A stretch of DNA of 64,000 nucleotides from Phycisphaerae bacterium (GCA_013360585.1 JABWBH010000003.1:57152-121151); one strand, 5' to 3'. Shown: positions 27,478-36,858, counted from the first letter of the stretch. A program made the numbers and translations. The notes: generated by a model from the sequence alone, not told the origin.

Positions 27478-29901
27478 ATGCAGGGGTCCACAATGCAGGT
27501 TTCATCGGAACCGTCCGGCGCGGCGCCGGGCGAATTGAACGGGAGTGATGAGGGTGTCGTTTCACGATCGATGCTCGGTTGGACGTTCACGCTTTGCGCG
27601 GCGGTCGCGGTTTTCTTCGTTGTGTTCATCCTGCTTCAGACGTGGCCGACGTCGCAGAATATGCGCACCGCGGACCATCGGTACGCCGCGATGACGCTGC
27701 TGGAGGGCAAGGGCTTCCAGACGACGCGGAACAACGAGCCTTATGCGAAATCGCCGCCGATGTACCCCTTGCTGCTGGCGCCGTTGCGCCTTCTGGACGT
27801 CGAGTGGTGGACGGCGGTGTGTCTGATCAATGCCTTCGCCTTGGCCGCGGGCGTGTTCGCGGTTCACGGGCTTAGCCGGCTCCTGGGTCTGCGAACGAGC
27901 CGTTATCTGGTGCTGGCGTATGCGGTATTCGGACCCGCGTGGTACCTCGTGCGGGAGGCGCGTCCGGACGTCATCTTTCTCTCTTCAGGATTGATCGCGG
28001 TCTGGCTGGCGGCGGTCTACTGGCGATCGCGGTCGGCGTGGGTTCTGCTGGGGTTGGCCGGGGCATGCAGCGTGGCGGCCTTGAGCCGCTACATGGCTTT
28101 GTTCGCGTTGTTCCCCGTCGTCGGTCTGGCGGTGTTGTTCGCGGCGCACGGTTCTTTTTTGCGTAAGGCGTTGCACGTCGCCCTGTTTCTGGGGATTGCG
28201 GTCGCGCCGATCGGGATGTGGCTGGAGCGGAATGAGGATCTGACGGGCTTTTACAGCGGGATGGACCGGTTCCGGGAACGTCGACCGGCCGACGAGGCTT
28301 TAACGACCTTCGAAAACAACCTGAGGTTCCTCGGAAAGTCGCTGGTCGTCGACACGCTGGCGCCGCGCGACTTCGGCGAGCTGAACGTGTTGGACGCGGA
28401 CCAGCCCGTCGAGTACGGTCGGGTGTCATTCGGTATCGCCGGGGGGCTGGCGGCGCTCGGCGTTCTGTATGTTCTCGTCCGCCGACGGCGCGTGGCGGCG
28501 GCGGCGAAGGACTGGGCGGCGCGCTCGCCCTCGGCCCCGGCGACGCTGGTCATCGTTCTCGGGTACTTTCTCGCGTATCAGATCGCGATGCTCGCGCTTT
28601 GGACGAAGGGCAATAACGACCCGATCGACTGCCGGTTCCTGGCGCCTTCGATGTTCTTCCTTCTTCCCACGGCGGCGGTCGGGCTGGCCCTGCTGTGGCG
28701 GGCGTCCACGTCGGTGTTCGTTCGCGGAGGGATCGCCGCAGCGGTTCTGGCCTTCTGCGCCGTGCACGCGCTCAAGGTGTATTTCACGTGGGAGCGGATC
28801 ACGATCGCGGAGTCCAGCCCGTGGGTCGAGGATCTGGATCAGTTCGTCAAGGCGATCGGGACGACGCGGCTCGAGTCCAGAATCATCGAGAACCGGACCC
28901 AGAAGGGTCGCGACCCGCGAATCTCCGACAAAAAGCGCGAAAAGCTGGCGGACAAGGGAAAGATCCTCGATCCCTCGGATCGCAAGCTGGAGCGCGCTGA
29001 AGAACTGGCGGACAAACTTGGCGATGACCCGGTCGACGCGACGTCGGTCCTCAGCCCGACAGAGGATGAGGCGGTCGCCGACACGGATGAAGCGATCGCG
29101 GACGCGGACGGGACGAAGGATCGCAGCAAGCAAAACAAGGCTGAGGAACGCGCTGAGCGCATCGCCAGGCTCCAGGCTCAGCGTGCCGCGGACCGACGGG
29201 CGAAATCAGCCCAACGCACGCGGCGCGACGATGCGCCGGACCGCGACGAAGGCGCCCCGTCCGATGACGCCGGCTCTTCGGTCGAGGCGCTGACCGAAGC
29301 GCCTTCCGTTCCCGCCGACGAAACCGAGCCGACAGCGCCGGTATCCCCTCCGGATTCGACGCCCTCAATGCCCACCCGTGGCGCGATGGAGCCTGTCAAC
29401 CCGGAAACCGTCCTGGAATACATTGCGTTCGGCATCGATCCGGCGTGGGAGCCGTTTGTCCCGAACAGCCGGAGCGAAAGTTTCCAACTGGGGTATTACC
29501 TGGAGGAGGATCATTCTCGCATTGGAGCGAAGCTGATCGTGACGGTTTCGACGAAAGACCGCGACGCTTCGCCGCAGGCGACGATCAACCGGTGGTTGAC
29601 GGCGTTCGAGCGCGACGAGTCAGCGCCTGTGCCGAAGGCGGAGGTCATCGACGCCGACCGCCGGCTGACCGTGACGCTGATCGAAACCGTCGGGGCGTAC
29701 TCGGCGCCGAACTGGTCGAAGGCCGAACCCGACTACATGCTCATCGGAGCCGTGATCGAGCACCCGGAACAGACGTATCATTTCCGCGCGCTGGGTCGGC
29801 GCGACGTCGTTGAGCCGCAACGCGAGGCCATCCGCGCGTTTCTGGTGAGCGTCAAGGCATTAAGCCCCGAAGGAGGGGCGCTCGCCAAGGATCCCGAGTG
29901 A
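27478..29901 (+). CDS. GT39-like membrane glycosyltransferase with C-terminal extra domain
   Basis: An 807-residue protein. Residues about 30-460 have some eleven membrane helices in the pattern of ArnT/PMT-type GT-C glycosyltransferases: after the first helix comes ADHRYAAMTLLEGKGF, a first periplasmic loop, then TTRNNEPYAKSPPMYPLLL, resembling the DEx(E/D)-type loop with lipid-linked sugar donors. A long charged linker follows (about 465-640; Lys/Arg/Glu then Asp/Pro-rich). Residues about 640-800 form a soluble domain (SFQLGYYLEEDHSRIGAKLIV ... YHFRALGRRDVVEPQREAIRAFL) like one I associate with planctomycete lipoproteins. It is 114 bp after the sulfatase-like pair. The start may be ATG 27478 or 27493. 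Specificity is unknown. Confidence 0.7.
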   Translation: MQGSTMQVSSEPSGAAPGELNGSDEGVVSRSMLGWTFTLCAAVAVFFVVFILLQTWPTSQNMRTADHRYAAMTLLEGKGFQTTRNNEPYAKSPPMYPLLLAPLRLLDVEWWTAVCLINAFALAAGVFAVHGLSRLLGLRTSRYLVLAYAVFGPAWYLVREARPDVIFLSSGLIAVWLAAVYWRSRSAWVLLGLAGACSVAALSRYMALFALFPVVGLAVLFAAHGSFLRKALHVALFLGIAVAPIGMWLERNEDLTGFYSGMDRFRERRPADEALTTFENNLRFLGKSLVVDTLAPRDFGELNVLDADQPVEYGRVSFGIAGGLAALGVLYVLVRRRRVAAAAKDWAARSPSAPATLVIVLGYFLAYQIAMLALWTKGNNDPIDCRFLAPSMFFLLPTAAVGLALLWRASTSVFVRGGIAAAVLAFCAVHALKVYFTWERITIAESSPWVEDLDQFVKAIGTTRLESRIIENRTQKGRDPRISDKKREKLADKGKILDPSDRKLERAEELADKLGDDPVDATSVLSPTEDEAVADTDEAIADADGTKDRSKQNKAEERAERIARLQAQRAADRRAKSAQRTRRDDAPDRDEGAPSDDAGSSVEALTEAPSVPADETEPTAPVSPPDSTPSMPTRGAMEPVNPETVLEYIAFGIDPAWEPFVPNSRSESFQLGYYLEEDHSRIGAKLIVTVSTKDRDASPQATINRWLTAFERDESAPVPKAEVIDADRRLTVTLIETVGAYSAPNWSKAEPDYMLIGAVIEHPEQTYHFRALGRRDVVEPQREAIRAFLVSVKALSPEGGALAKDPE

Positions 29902-30173
29902 TCGTCCAGCGGGATTCGTGGGCCTCGTTTCGCGTTCCGTGCCTCGTGAACTCGCGGATCGGATATCCTAAATCTCTTTACAGTTGCCTGTTTCCGCCCG
30001 CCTTCACCGCCTCGACGCTCTTGTTGAGTTTCGCCCCTCGTGATAGGTTGTACGGGGTTCTCTGTTGAGGCGCGGTCGTGCGGCGGTTTTTTGATTTCGG
30101 AAGGGATCGCCTTGTCCTTGAGAGGATCATTCCGCGCCGCGATGGTTTTGCGCCCTGATTGAAGGAAGCCTCC

Positions 30174-32273
30174 ATGATTTCCGCGCGTTCCGCTGATCGA
30201 ACCGGTATTCGAGGCTGGTTTTTCGCAAGCGGCTTGTCTTTGCTGCTTATCGTTTCCGGATGCCGCCGGGAGTCGCCCGAGGGGCCGCGCGCCTCGGGCA
30301 CGGAATCCACCTCCGCGCCTTCGGACAACGTCCTATCCTTCGGGCGCACGTTTCCGATGCTGCCCGACGCGGCCGCCTCCAGGGAAGCGCTTACGAAGTC
30401 GCTCAGGGAGGCGGACGCACAGGTTTCGGCGAGTCCTGATGACGCGGCGCCGCTGCTGAACCGGGGGCGGGTGAAGTCGCGCCTGGCGTGGTTCCTGTCG
30501 CCGCAGGAGAAACTGCGCTTGACGGACGAGGCGGAGGCCGACTTCGAGCGCGCGGCGCAACTTTCCGCGGGCGGGCCGGGGGCCGCGGCGGCCTGCGTCG
30601 AGCTGGCGCGGTTGCGCCTGGGTCAGTACCGCTTTGCGGAAGCCGTCCCGTTGTGCATGCAGGCGGAATCGGCGGACCCGCAAAGCCCGGAGGTCCGAGC
30701 GTTGAAAGCGGTGCTTGCGGCGATGGGCTCAGGGGAGTGGCAGGCGTGCATCGAGCGGCTCAAAGCGCTCGCGCCGGAGCTGGAGAAGAGCGAGTCGTCG
30801 ATCAAGGCCGAGGTTTTTCTCGCCCGCGCGCTGCAGTTCTCCGGACAGCATGAGGAGGCGGAGCCCGTCTACCGAAAAGTGCTCGAGCAGGATCCGCACG
30901 ACTGGTCGAGCTGGAACAATCTCGCGTTGGTGGTTCAGGAAGCGGGCCGAACCGACGAAGCGCAGGCGATTCAGGAGCGACTTCTGCCCGGGGGACAGGG
31001 GGATCTGCTCGGAGCCAACAACCTCGCCGTCACGCTCAACACGCAGGGGAAGAACCAGGAAGCCCTGCGAATTCTCGACGAAGTGCTCAGCCTGGCGCCG
31101 GGATTCCCCGCAGCGTGGTTGAACCGCGGCGTCGTATTGGATGGTCTGGGGCGGCACGAGGAGGCGTTGGAAAGTTACGAACAGGCGACCCGGTTGTTGC
31201 CGACGTATTGGGATGCGCATCGCAACCGGGCCTGGTCGCTGATGATCTTGAACCGCCCGTCTGAGGCCGTCGAGGTGTTCAAGCGGCTGACCTCGGTGGA
31301 TCCCGCGGATATTCGCGCACTGGGCGGGTTGGGCGACTCCCTTTATCAATGCGGGCGCTGGCGCGAGGCGGCGGACGCTTATCGGTTATTGATCAAGGCC
31401 TTGCCCGAAGACCCGGACGCCCGCAACGGTCTGGGAGCCTCGCTCATCGAGTTGGGGGACTTCGACGCGGCGGAGCCCCTGCTTCAGGAGGCCGTCCGTC
31501 TGCGCCCCGACTTTGCCAGCGCCTGGCACAATCTTGGGCTGATCGCCCAGAAGCGGTCCAAACCCGACGAAGCCATCGCCGCATTCCGCCAGGCCGTCGC
31601 CGCGGATCCGAACTTCGCCCCGGCGCTCTCGAAACTGCGCGACGTCCTGCTCGCCCAGGGGCGCAAGGACGAAGCGGTGGCGGAGATCCAAACCGTCCTG
31701 AAGCGGGCGCCTGCGAACCCGCTTGCGCACCTGGCGCTGGCCAACACGTATTATTCGATCGGTTTGCTGCCGGAAACGGTGGCGGCGCTGACGGCCGCGC
31801 TTCAGCTCGGAGACGACGCCGACCTTTACCTCCAGCGCGGCGCGAGGCTGATCGAGATGGGACGGCACGACCGGGCCCTTCCCGACATCCGCCAAGCCTA
31901 CGATCTTTCGATGTCAGGCGAAGTCGAACTGTGCGCCTACGCCGCGCTCTTTCTCTGGGCGCATCAGGACGAGTTCCCGCAGCGGCCTGACGCGGATCCG
32001 ATGCTCCGTGCCGTCCGCGCGAAGCTTCAGGACAAGGACTGGCCCGCCCGGCTCGTCGATCTCGCGCTCGGCGCGACTTCAGCGGAGGCCGTGCTTGCTG
32101 CGGCGGAATCGGACGGGCATCGCTGCGAGGCGTGGTATTATGCGGGGGAGTCGAAGCGTCTCGCGGGCGACCGGTCCGCCGCCGAGACATGCTACCGATC
32201 CGCCGTCGCCGTGAGCCTTCCCGAGTACTACGAATATCAATTCGCCCGCCGCCGGTTGAGTGCTGCGCCCTGA
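30174..32273 (+). CDS. TPR-repeat lipoprotein
   Basis: A 699-residue lipoprotein with signal peptide and lipobox ending at Cys30 (IVSGC). Residues about 80-650 are tetratricopeptide repeats, for example LDGLGRHEEALESYEQATRL, AWHNLGLIAQKRSKPDEAI and QGRKDEAVAEIQTVLKRAP, some 13 or more units. It starts at ATG 30174 with AAGGAAG upstream; TTG 30159 would add five residues. It ends the envelope cluster that begins with the sulfatase-like pair, 270 bp after the glycosyltransferase, and is probably a periplasmic scaffold for partners. Confidence 0.85.
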   Translation: MISARSADRTGIRGWFFASGLSLLLIVSGCRRESPEGPRASGTESTSAPSDNVLSFGRTFPMLPDAAASREALTKSLREADAQVSASPDDAAPLLNRGRVKSRLAWFLSPQEKLRLTDEAEADFERAAQLSAGGPGAAAACVELARLRLGQYRFAEAVPLCMQAESADPQSPEVRALKAVLAAMGSGEWQACIERLKALAPELEKSESSIKAEVFLARALQFSGQHEEAEPVYRKVLEQDPHDWSSWNNLALVVQEAGRTDEAQAIQERLLPGGQGDLLGANNLAVTLNTQGKNQEALRILDEVLSLAPGFPAAWLNRGVVLDGLGRHEEALESYEQATRLLPTYWDAHRNRAWSLMILNRPSEAVEVFKRLTSVDPADIRALGGLGDSLYQCGRWREAADAYRLLIKALPEDPDARNGLGASLIELGDFDAAEPLLQEAVRLRPDFASAWHNLGLIAQKRSKPDEAIAAFRQAVAADPNFAPALSKLRDVLLAQGRKDEAVAEIQTVLKRAPANPLAHLALANTYYSIGLLPETVAALTAALQLGDDADLYLQRGARLIEMGRHDRALPDIRQAYDLSMSGEVELCAYAALFLWAHQDEFPQRPDADPMLRAVRAKLQDKDWPARLVDLALGATSAEAVLAAAESDGHRCEAWYYAGESKRLAGDRSAAETCYRSAVAVSLPEYYEYQFARRRLSAAP

Positions 32274-32540
32274 CGAGGAATCGCCGCGCGCCGCTCAGCG
32301 GTTCCTCGAACTCTCGTTATCCGATGCCTCGCCTCTCCGGATGTCCCTCCGGAGTACACACGGACGCCTCTGCGGGACGTCAGCGAGCGCTGCGTCACAT
32401 CTTCAAAACTCTCAGGATGCTGCGCACACCGGAGTCCGAGGGAGACTCAGAACCTGCAAAAGCCCGGACGTAAGCGTTCCCGGCTTTCGTGCTTTTCTGA
32501 ACTGGCGCCGCGCCGACATTCGTCGGCGGGCGGGCGGGAA

Positions 32541-32613
32541 TGGAGCCAAGGGGAGTCGAACCCCTGACCTTCTGCATGCCATGCAGACGCGCTCCCAACT
32601 GCGCTATGGCCCC
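32541..32613 (-). tRNA. tRNA-Ala (anticodon GGC)
   Basis: Minus-strand 73-nt tRNA. Acceptor GGGGCCA pairs with TGGCTCC (one G-U); the anticodon arm TCTGC-ATGGCAT-GCAGA gives anticodon GGC; the T arm is CAGGGGTTCGACTCCCCTTG. The CCA end is not encoded. Confidence 0.95.
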
Positions 32614-33095
32614 GGTCAAACACGGTTTCAAAACCGACCTGCCTTCGCAAGACTTAAGCCGCGACCGTAGGGAAGCCGCCTGCTCGCATCCGGCTCGTCG
32701 GAGTTGAAACCATCTCGATTCCGGCGCGATTATCGCCGCCCGCGTCGATCCTGCAACCCCTCGCCGGTCCGGCGCTGCCTCGCGCGTCCGAAACGGCGTC
32801 AAGCGCGAAAAAAAACGGAGGCCCCGCCCGATTTGTTGAAGTTTCCGCGCAGCCCGAACCGAACAAAGCCCGGTAGGCCGTTTCTGCGCGACGGTCCGGT
32901 GGTGTTGTGCGCCGAGGTACGTCCTTTTTCGGACCGGTCGGGCGCGTCCCATAATGGGATTCCGAGGTGTTGTTTTCTTCGCTCGACGCCCGCGTTCGGC
33001 TAACATCATCGCTGACGCGAGAGGGCAGAGCGGTACGGGGACATGACAGCGCCGCGGCGCTGCACCGGAGGTCGTCGGGGTCGGAGGACAAAAGA
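32614..33095. other. Intergenic region between tRNA-Ala and the Xer recombinase
   Basis: About 480 bp. It must hold the tRNA promoter (minus) and that of the recombinase (plus). An A8 tract lies near 32810 beside a GC-rich block. No convincing ORF or RNA was seen. The 267 bp before the tRNA (32274-32540) are likewise featureless. Confidence 0.4.
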
Positions 33096-34022
33096 ATGCT
33101 GCTGCAAGCGACTCCCCCCAGGAGCACCAGACCCGCCACGTCCGCGCCCGTCAAGCGATTTCTCGATTATCTTTTCATCGAGTGCGGGCTGGCGGGCAAC
33201 ACGGTCACGGCCTATCAGCGCGACCTCAACGAGTTCTGGAATCATCTCGTCGAGCTGGACGTCTATCTGCCCGACGTCACGATCCAGGACGTTCAGAAGC
33301 ATCTGATCCGGCTTCACGAGCGCGGGCTTGCCGTGTCGTCGATCTGTCGTCACCTGATGGCGATCAAGATGTTCCTGCGCTTCCTGCACATGGAGCGCTT
33401 CATCCGCCACGACGTCGCCACGCTGATCGAGACGCCGCGCGGCTGGAACCGAATTCCGCACAGCCTGCATGTGGCGGAAGTCGAGGCGCTGCTGTCCGCG
33501 CCGGATCCGAGCGACGAGTATTATCTGCGCGACCGGGCGCTGCTGGAGCTGATGTATGCGACGGGGCTTCGCGTCAGCGAGCTGTCCGGGCTGACGCTGC
33601 GCAACCTGAATCTGAAGGTCGGGTATCTGCGCTGCGTGGGGAAGGGCGGGCGCGAGCGGATCGTGCCGATCGGGCGCTGCGCCATCGACGCGGTGACGAC
33701 GTACCTGGACGACCTGCGCCCGCAGCTTTCCCGCGAGCGGCGCAGCGACCACGTTTTCCTGTCGCGCACGGGCCGCCGGCTGGACCGCACGAACATCTGG
33801 CGCCTGGTGCATAAGTACGGGCGCCTCGCGGGACTGTCCAAGGATACGCATCCGCATTTGCTGCGGCACAGCTTCGCCACGCACCTGCTCACCGGCGGAG
33901 CGGATCTTCGCGTCGTGCAGGAGCTTCTCGGTCACGCGGACATCAAGACGACGCAGGTCTACACCCACGTCGACCCGGTGCATCTGCGCAACATTCACCA
34001 GAAGTGCCACCCTCGCCCCTGA
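33096..34022 (+). CDS. Tyrosine recombinase of the XerC/XerD family
   Basis: A 308-residue site-specific recombinase. The SAM-like N-terminal domain (residues about 20-115) is followed by the catalytic domain with the complete set: R159 (GLRVSEL), K183 (GKGGRERIVP), H254 and R257 (HLLRHSFATHLL), H280 (LLGHADIKTTQVY) and nucleophile Y289. The length fits Xer proteins that resolve chromosome dimers at dif, rather than phage integrases. It starts at ATG 33096 after GGAGGAC; the longer frame upstream is not protein-like. There are no adjacent mobile genes, which supports a housekeeping role. XerC versus XerD cannot be decided here. Confidence 0.9.
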   Translation: MLLQATPPRSTRPATSAPVKRFLDYLFIECGLAGNTVTAYQRDLNEFWNHLVELDVYLPDVTIQDVQKHLIRLHERGLAVSSICRHLMAIKMFLRFLHMERFIRHDVATLIETPRGWNRIPHSLHVAEVEALLSAPDPSDEYYLRDRALLELMYATGLRVSELSGLTLRNLNLKVGYLRCVGKGGRERIVPIGRCAIDAVTTYLDDLRPQLSRERRSDHVFLSRTGRRLDRTNIWRLVHKYGRLAGLSKDTHPHLLRHSFATHLLTGGADLRVVQELLGHADIKTTQVYTHVDPVHLRNIHQKCHPRP

Positions 34023-34174
34023 ATCGGCAGGGAGCGTCCGTCCCGACGACGAGTAAGCGGCTCCCGCCAGCAGGGGGGGCATGTTGCAACTCCCAGGAGA
34101 CCCGGTTCCGCCCAGAGCCTCGCGGGCAGGGCGTGCGGCGATGCCTATCAACCGCGAAGCGATTGTGCCCCGAA

Positions 34175-34207
34175 CCCAGGGTAGCCCGCTGCGCAGTCAA
34201 CCCTGGG
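34175..34207. terminator. Hairpin between converging genes
   Basis: CCCAGGGT (34175-34182) pairs with ACCCTGGG (34200-34207). It lies between the recombinase (plus) and the zinc-ribbon gene (minus), where a bidirectional terminator would be expected, but no T tract follows. The 14-mer CCCTGGGCTGGAGG here recurs near 24048, so it may instead be a dispersed repeat. Confidence 0.4.
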
Positions 34208-34239
34208 CTGGAGGGCGCGACCCCGTTGGGGTCGCCTTC

Positions 34240-34455
34240 TCATCTCGCGGATACGAAGTCGTGGGCTTTCCAACACGCACATGCAGTGGGCGGGCCGGGA
34301 ATCGCCCCACAACCCCTGCAATAAACCGGCACTGTGGCGCTTACGAAATCGTGACTGTTCCAGCAGGCGCATTTGGTTGGCACCCCCGCAACAGCTCCAC
34401 ACCCACGACAGTAGATCATTGTTCCGGAGTCGCCCTCAACAACGAGAACCTTCAT
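34240..34455 (-). CDS. 71-residue protein of two duplicated zinc-ribbon units
   Basis: A tiny protein made of two near-identical 26-residue units: YCRGCGAVAGVPTKCACW... (residues 15-40) and YCRGCGAIPGPPTACACW... (45-70), each ending SHDFVSA or AHDFVSA. Each has CxxC and CxC pairs and a conserved His, so each could bind one zinc. It starts at ATG 34455 (MKVLVVEGDSG) after GGAGG at eight bases. It lies 61 bp downstream of S-adenosylhomocysteinase on the same strand and is probably cotranscribed. I recall single-unit versions (CxxCG...PT.C....HDF) in other planctomycetes; function unknown. Confidence 0.75.
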   Translation of the reverse strand: MKVLVVEGDSGTMIYCRGCGAVAGVPTKCACWNSHDFVSATVPVYCRGCGAIPGPPTACACWKAHDFVSAR

Positions 34456-34492
34456 GTGGATTCCTCCGGATCGGTGTGGATTCCTCCGGATC
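34455..34492 (-). repeat. Tandem duplicate of an 18-bp unit carrying the ribosome-binding site
   Basis: GATCCGGAGGAATCCACA occurs twice on the minus strand (34492-34475 and 34472-34455) with a 20-bp period. Both copies carry GGAGG; only the second is correctly spaced from the ATG of the zinc-ribbon gene. Confidence 0.8.
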
Positions 34493-34516
34493 AACGTAAT
34501 AAGAGGAGCGGCGCTG

Positions 34517-36001
34517 TTAGTACCGATACGTCTCCGGTTTATACGGTCCTTCCGCAGGCACCCCGATGTACTTCGCCTGTTCCGGCGAGAGCCTGGTGAG
34601 TTTCACGCCGAGGTGCTCCAGGTGCAGGCGGGCGACATGCTCGTCCAAATGCTTGGGCAGCACGTACACCTGCTTCTTGTACTTGCAACCACATCCGCCC
34701 GAGCATGATCCCGCGTCCCTTTCGCCGCTTCCGCGCGAATGCGTAAACAACTCAATCTGGGCCAGAACCTGATTCGTGAAGCTCGAACTCATCACGAAGC
34801 TCGGGTGCCCCGTGGCGCAGCCGAGGTTGACGAGGCGGCCTTCGGCGAGGACGAGGATGCAATGCCCGTCGGGGAAGGTCCACTTGTCCACCTGCGGCTT
34901 GATGTTGGTCCGCTTCACGCCGGGCCAGGCCTTCAGCCCGGCCATGTCGATTTCGTTGTCGAAGTGCCCGATGTTGCAGACGATGGCCTGGTGCTTCATG
35001 CGCGACATGTGCTCGGCCGTGATGATGCCGTAGTTGCCCGTCGCGGTGACGAAGATGTCCGCCGTCTCCAGCACGTCTTCGAGGGTCAGGACGGAGTACC
35101 CTTCCATCGCCGCCTGAAGCGCGCAGATCGGATCGATCTCGGTCACGACGACCTTCGCGCCCTGCGCCCGCAGCGACTTGGCGCTGCCCTTGCCGACGTC
35201 GCCGAAGCCGCAGACCACGGCCGTCTTGCCCGCCAGCATCACGTCCGTCGCGCGCATGATGCCGTCCACCAGCGAGTGCCGGCAGCCGTAGAGATTGTCG
35301 AACTTGCTCTTGGTCACGCTGTCGTTGACGTTGATCGCGGGGAAGAGGAGCGTCCCGGCTTTGGCGCGCTCGTAGAGCCGATGCACGCCGGTCGTGGTTT
35401 CCTCGGAGACGCCGCGGATGTGGGCGGCCATCCGATGCCACTTCTGCGGGTCGCTTTGCAGTTCGTCGCGGATGATGCCGAGGATGATGGCCATCTCCTC
35501 GTTGTCGGCGGCGTCGGGATCGGGGAGCGTGCCGTCCTTGGCGTAGGCGTTCTCGGCCTCGTAGCCGAGGTGAATGAGCAGCGTGGCGTCGCCGCCGTCA
35601 TCGACGATCATGTTCGGTCCGTCGCCGTCGAACTCCAGCGCCCGCAAGGTACACCACCAGTATTCCTCCAGCGTCTCTCCCTTCCAGGCGAAGACGGGGA
35701 TGCCGGCCTTGGCGATCGCGGCTGCGGCGTGGTCCTGCGTGCTGAAGATGTTGCAACTGCACCAGCGGACCTCCGCGCCGAGCTTCTGAAGGGTTTCGAT
35801 GAGCACGGCGGTCTGGATGGTCATGTGCAGCGAGCCGGTGATTTTCGCTCCGCGGAGGGGCTTTTTCGCGCCGTACTCCTTGCGAAGCTGCATGAGCCCG
35901 GGCATCTCGTGCTCGGCCAGCTCAATCTCCTTGCGTCCGAAATCGGCCAGGGAGAGGTCCGCTACTTTGTAATCGCAAATCTCAGTGAGTGTCATGTGCA
36001 T
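34517..36001 (-). CDS. ahcY: S-adenosylhomocysteinase with Cys-rich insert
   Basis: NAD-dependent hydrolysis of S-adenosylhomocysteine to adenosine and homocysteine, which closes the methylation cycle. The 494-residue chain shows [60 protein letters not shown], the NAD loop [13 protein letters not shown] and the invariant C-terminus [11 protein letters not shown]. Between [13 protein letters not shown] and [14 protein letters not shown] lies an unusual stretch at residues 421-439 ([17 protein letters not shown]) with three Cys, absent from the E. coli- or human-type enzymes I know. It starts at ATG 36001 (or ATG 35995); the ribosome site is weak. It is divergent from a sigma factor gene. Confidence 0.93.
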   Translation of the reverse strand: MHMTLTEICDYKVADLSLADFGRKEIELAEHEMPGLMQLRKEYGAKKPLRGAKITGSLHMTIQTAVLIETLQKLGAEVRWCSCNIFSTQDHAAAAIAKAGIPVFAWKGETLEEYWWCTLRALEFDGDGPNMIVDDGGDATLLIHLGYEAENAYAKDGTLPDPDAADNEEMAIILGIIRDELQSDPQKWHRMAAHIRGVSEETTTGVHRLYERAKAGTLLFPAINVNDSVTKSKFDNLYGCRHSLVDGIMRATDVMLAGKTAVVCGFGDVGKGSAKSLRAQGAKVVVTEIDPICALQAAMEGYSVLTLEDVLETADIFVTATGNYGIITAEHMSRMKHQAIVCNIGHFDNEIDMAGLKAWPGVKRTNIKPQVDKWTFPDGHCILVLAEGRLVNLGCATGHPSFVMSSSFTNQVLAQIELFTHSRGSGERDAGSCSGGCGCKYKKQVYVLPKHLDEHVARLHLEHLGVKLTRLSPEQAKYIGVPAEGPYKPETYRY

Positions 36002-36186
36002 TTATCTCGACAATCCGTGTTCAAGCCGTCAGTTGCTCGCCGGTCACCGGCGCCTGGAATCCGTGTACATGAGATTATTGGAGCGGCCTTTGACGGGCAA
36101 GCAGGAGGGGTTGATCATAACAGGGGAGGATCGAACCTGCGGCGGATTCCGCAGGCCTTCCGTCCCGCAACCGTGGAACCGGCAGC

Positions 36187-36858
36187 GTGTCCAGGCGTCC
36201 AACATCCCAGGATGATCCGCGATACCGCGACGGCCCGTCGGACGGCGGATCGGCCGGCGTTAGCGGGACCGACGACGCCGCGCTGATCCGGCAGGTGCAG
36301 TCCGGCGAGGTTCGCGCGTTCGCCGAGCTGATCCGGCGCTATCAGGACCGGGTGTACAACACGTGCTGGCGGTTCTGCGGACATGCCGAGGACGCGCGAG
36401 ATCTGACGCAGGACACGTTCCTTCACGCCTTCCGGCGGATCGGCGAGTTCCGGCTGGACAGCCGGTTTTACACCTGGCTGTTCCGCATCGCCGTGAACCT
36501 GTCGATTTCGCACCGGCGGAAGGCGCGTCATCGCGCGGCGTGGTCGCTCGACGGAGCGCCCGGAAACGACGACGCTTCCGGGTCGCCGGGCGGCCGGCTG
36601 GCAGATCATGCCGGGGAACCGCCCGACGAGCGGGCGAGCGTCGCGGAGCAGCGCGAGCGTCTCGGACAGGCGCTGCGGCGTCTTGATGAGGAGCATCGGA
36701 CGGTGATCGTGCTGCGCGATATTGAAGGGTTGAGCTACGCGGATATTGCGGAGGTGCTTGACGTCCCCGTCGGGACCGTCCGGTCGAGACTGCACCGGGC
36801 GCGCCTTGAGTTGTCAGAGGTGATGCGTCCCCTGGAGGCTCAAAGAAAGCACGCATGA
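36187..36858 (+). CDS. ECF-type RNA polymerase sigma factor
   Basis: A 223-residue sigma-70 family member with regions 2 and 4 only. Region 2 is AFAELIRRYQDRVYNTCWRFCG, then AEDARDLTQDTFLHAFRRI. Region 4 is LDEEHRTVIVLRDIEGLSYADIAEVLDVPVGTVRSRLHRAR, a clear helix-turn-helix. The start is GTG 36187; the first 25 residues are not conserved. Its stop overlaps the ATG of the next gene (ATGA), an anti-sigma-like membrane protein, which is the classic arrangement for membrane-signalled control of an ECF factor. Confidence 0.92.
   Translation: MSRRPTSQDDPRYRDGPSDGGSAGVSGTDDAALIRQVQSGEVRAFAELIRRYQDRVYNTCWRFCGHAEDARDLTQDTFLHAFRRIGEFRLDSRFYTWLFRIAVNLSISHRRKARHRAAWSLDGAPGNDDASGSPGGRLADHAGEPPDERASVAEQRERLGQALRRLDEEHRTVIVLRDIEGLSYADIAEVLDVPVGTVRSRLHRARLELSEVMRPLEAQRKHA

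Noticed and set aside
32654..33154. 166-codon minus ORF upstream of the Xer recombinase
   Set aside because: It overlaps the recombinase start on the other strand, has a Cys/Ser/Arg-rich chance composition and no ribosome site.
33096..34022. Integrase of a genomic island ending at tRNA-Ala
   Set aside because: A tRNA lies only 480 bp away, but no att duplication or phage genes are seen and the protein has Xer length and residues; housekeeping Xer is simpler.
36120..36160. GGTTCGATCC on the minus strand, like a tRNA T-loop
   Set aside because: The flanking bases do not form a 5-bp T stem (A-C mismatch) and no anticodon or acceptor arm lies at the right distance.
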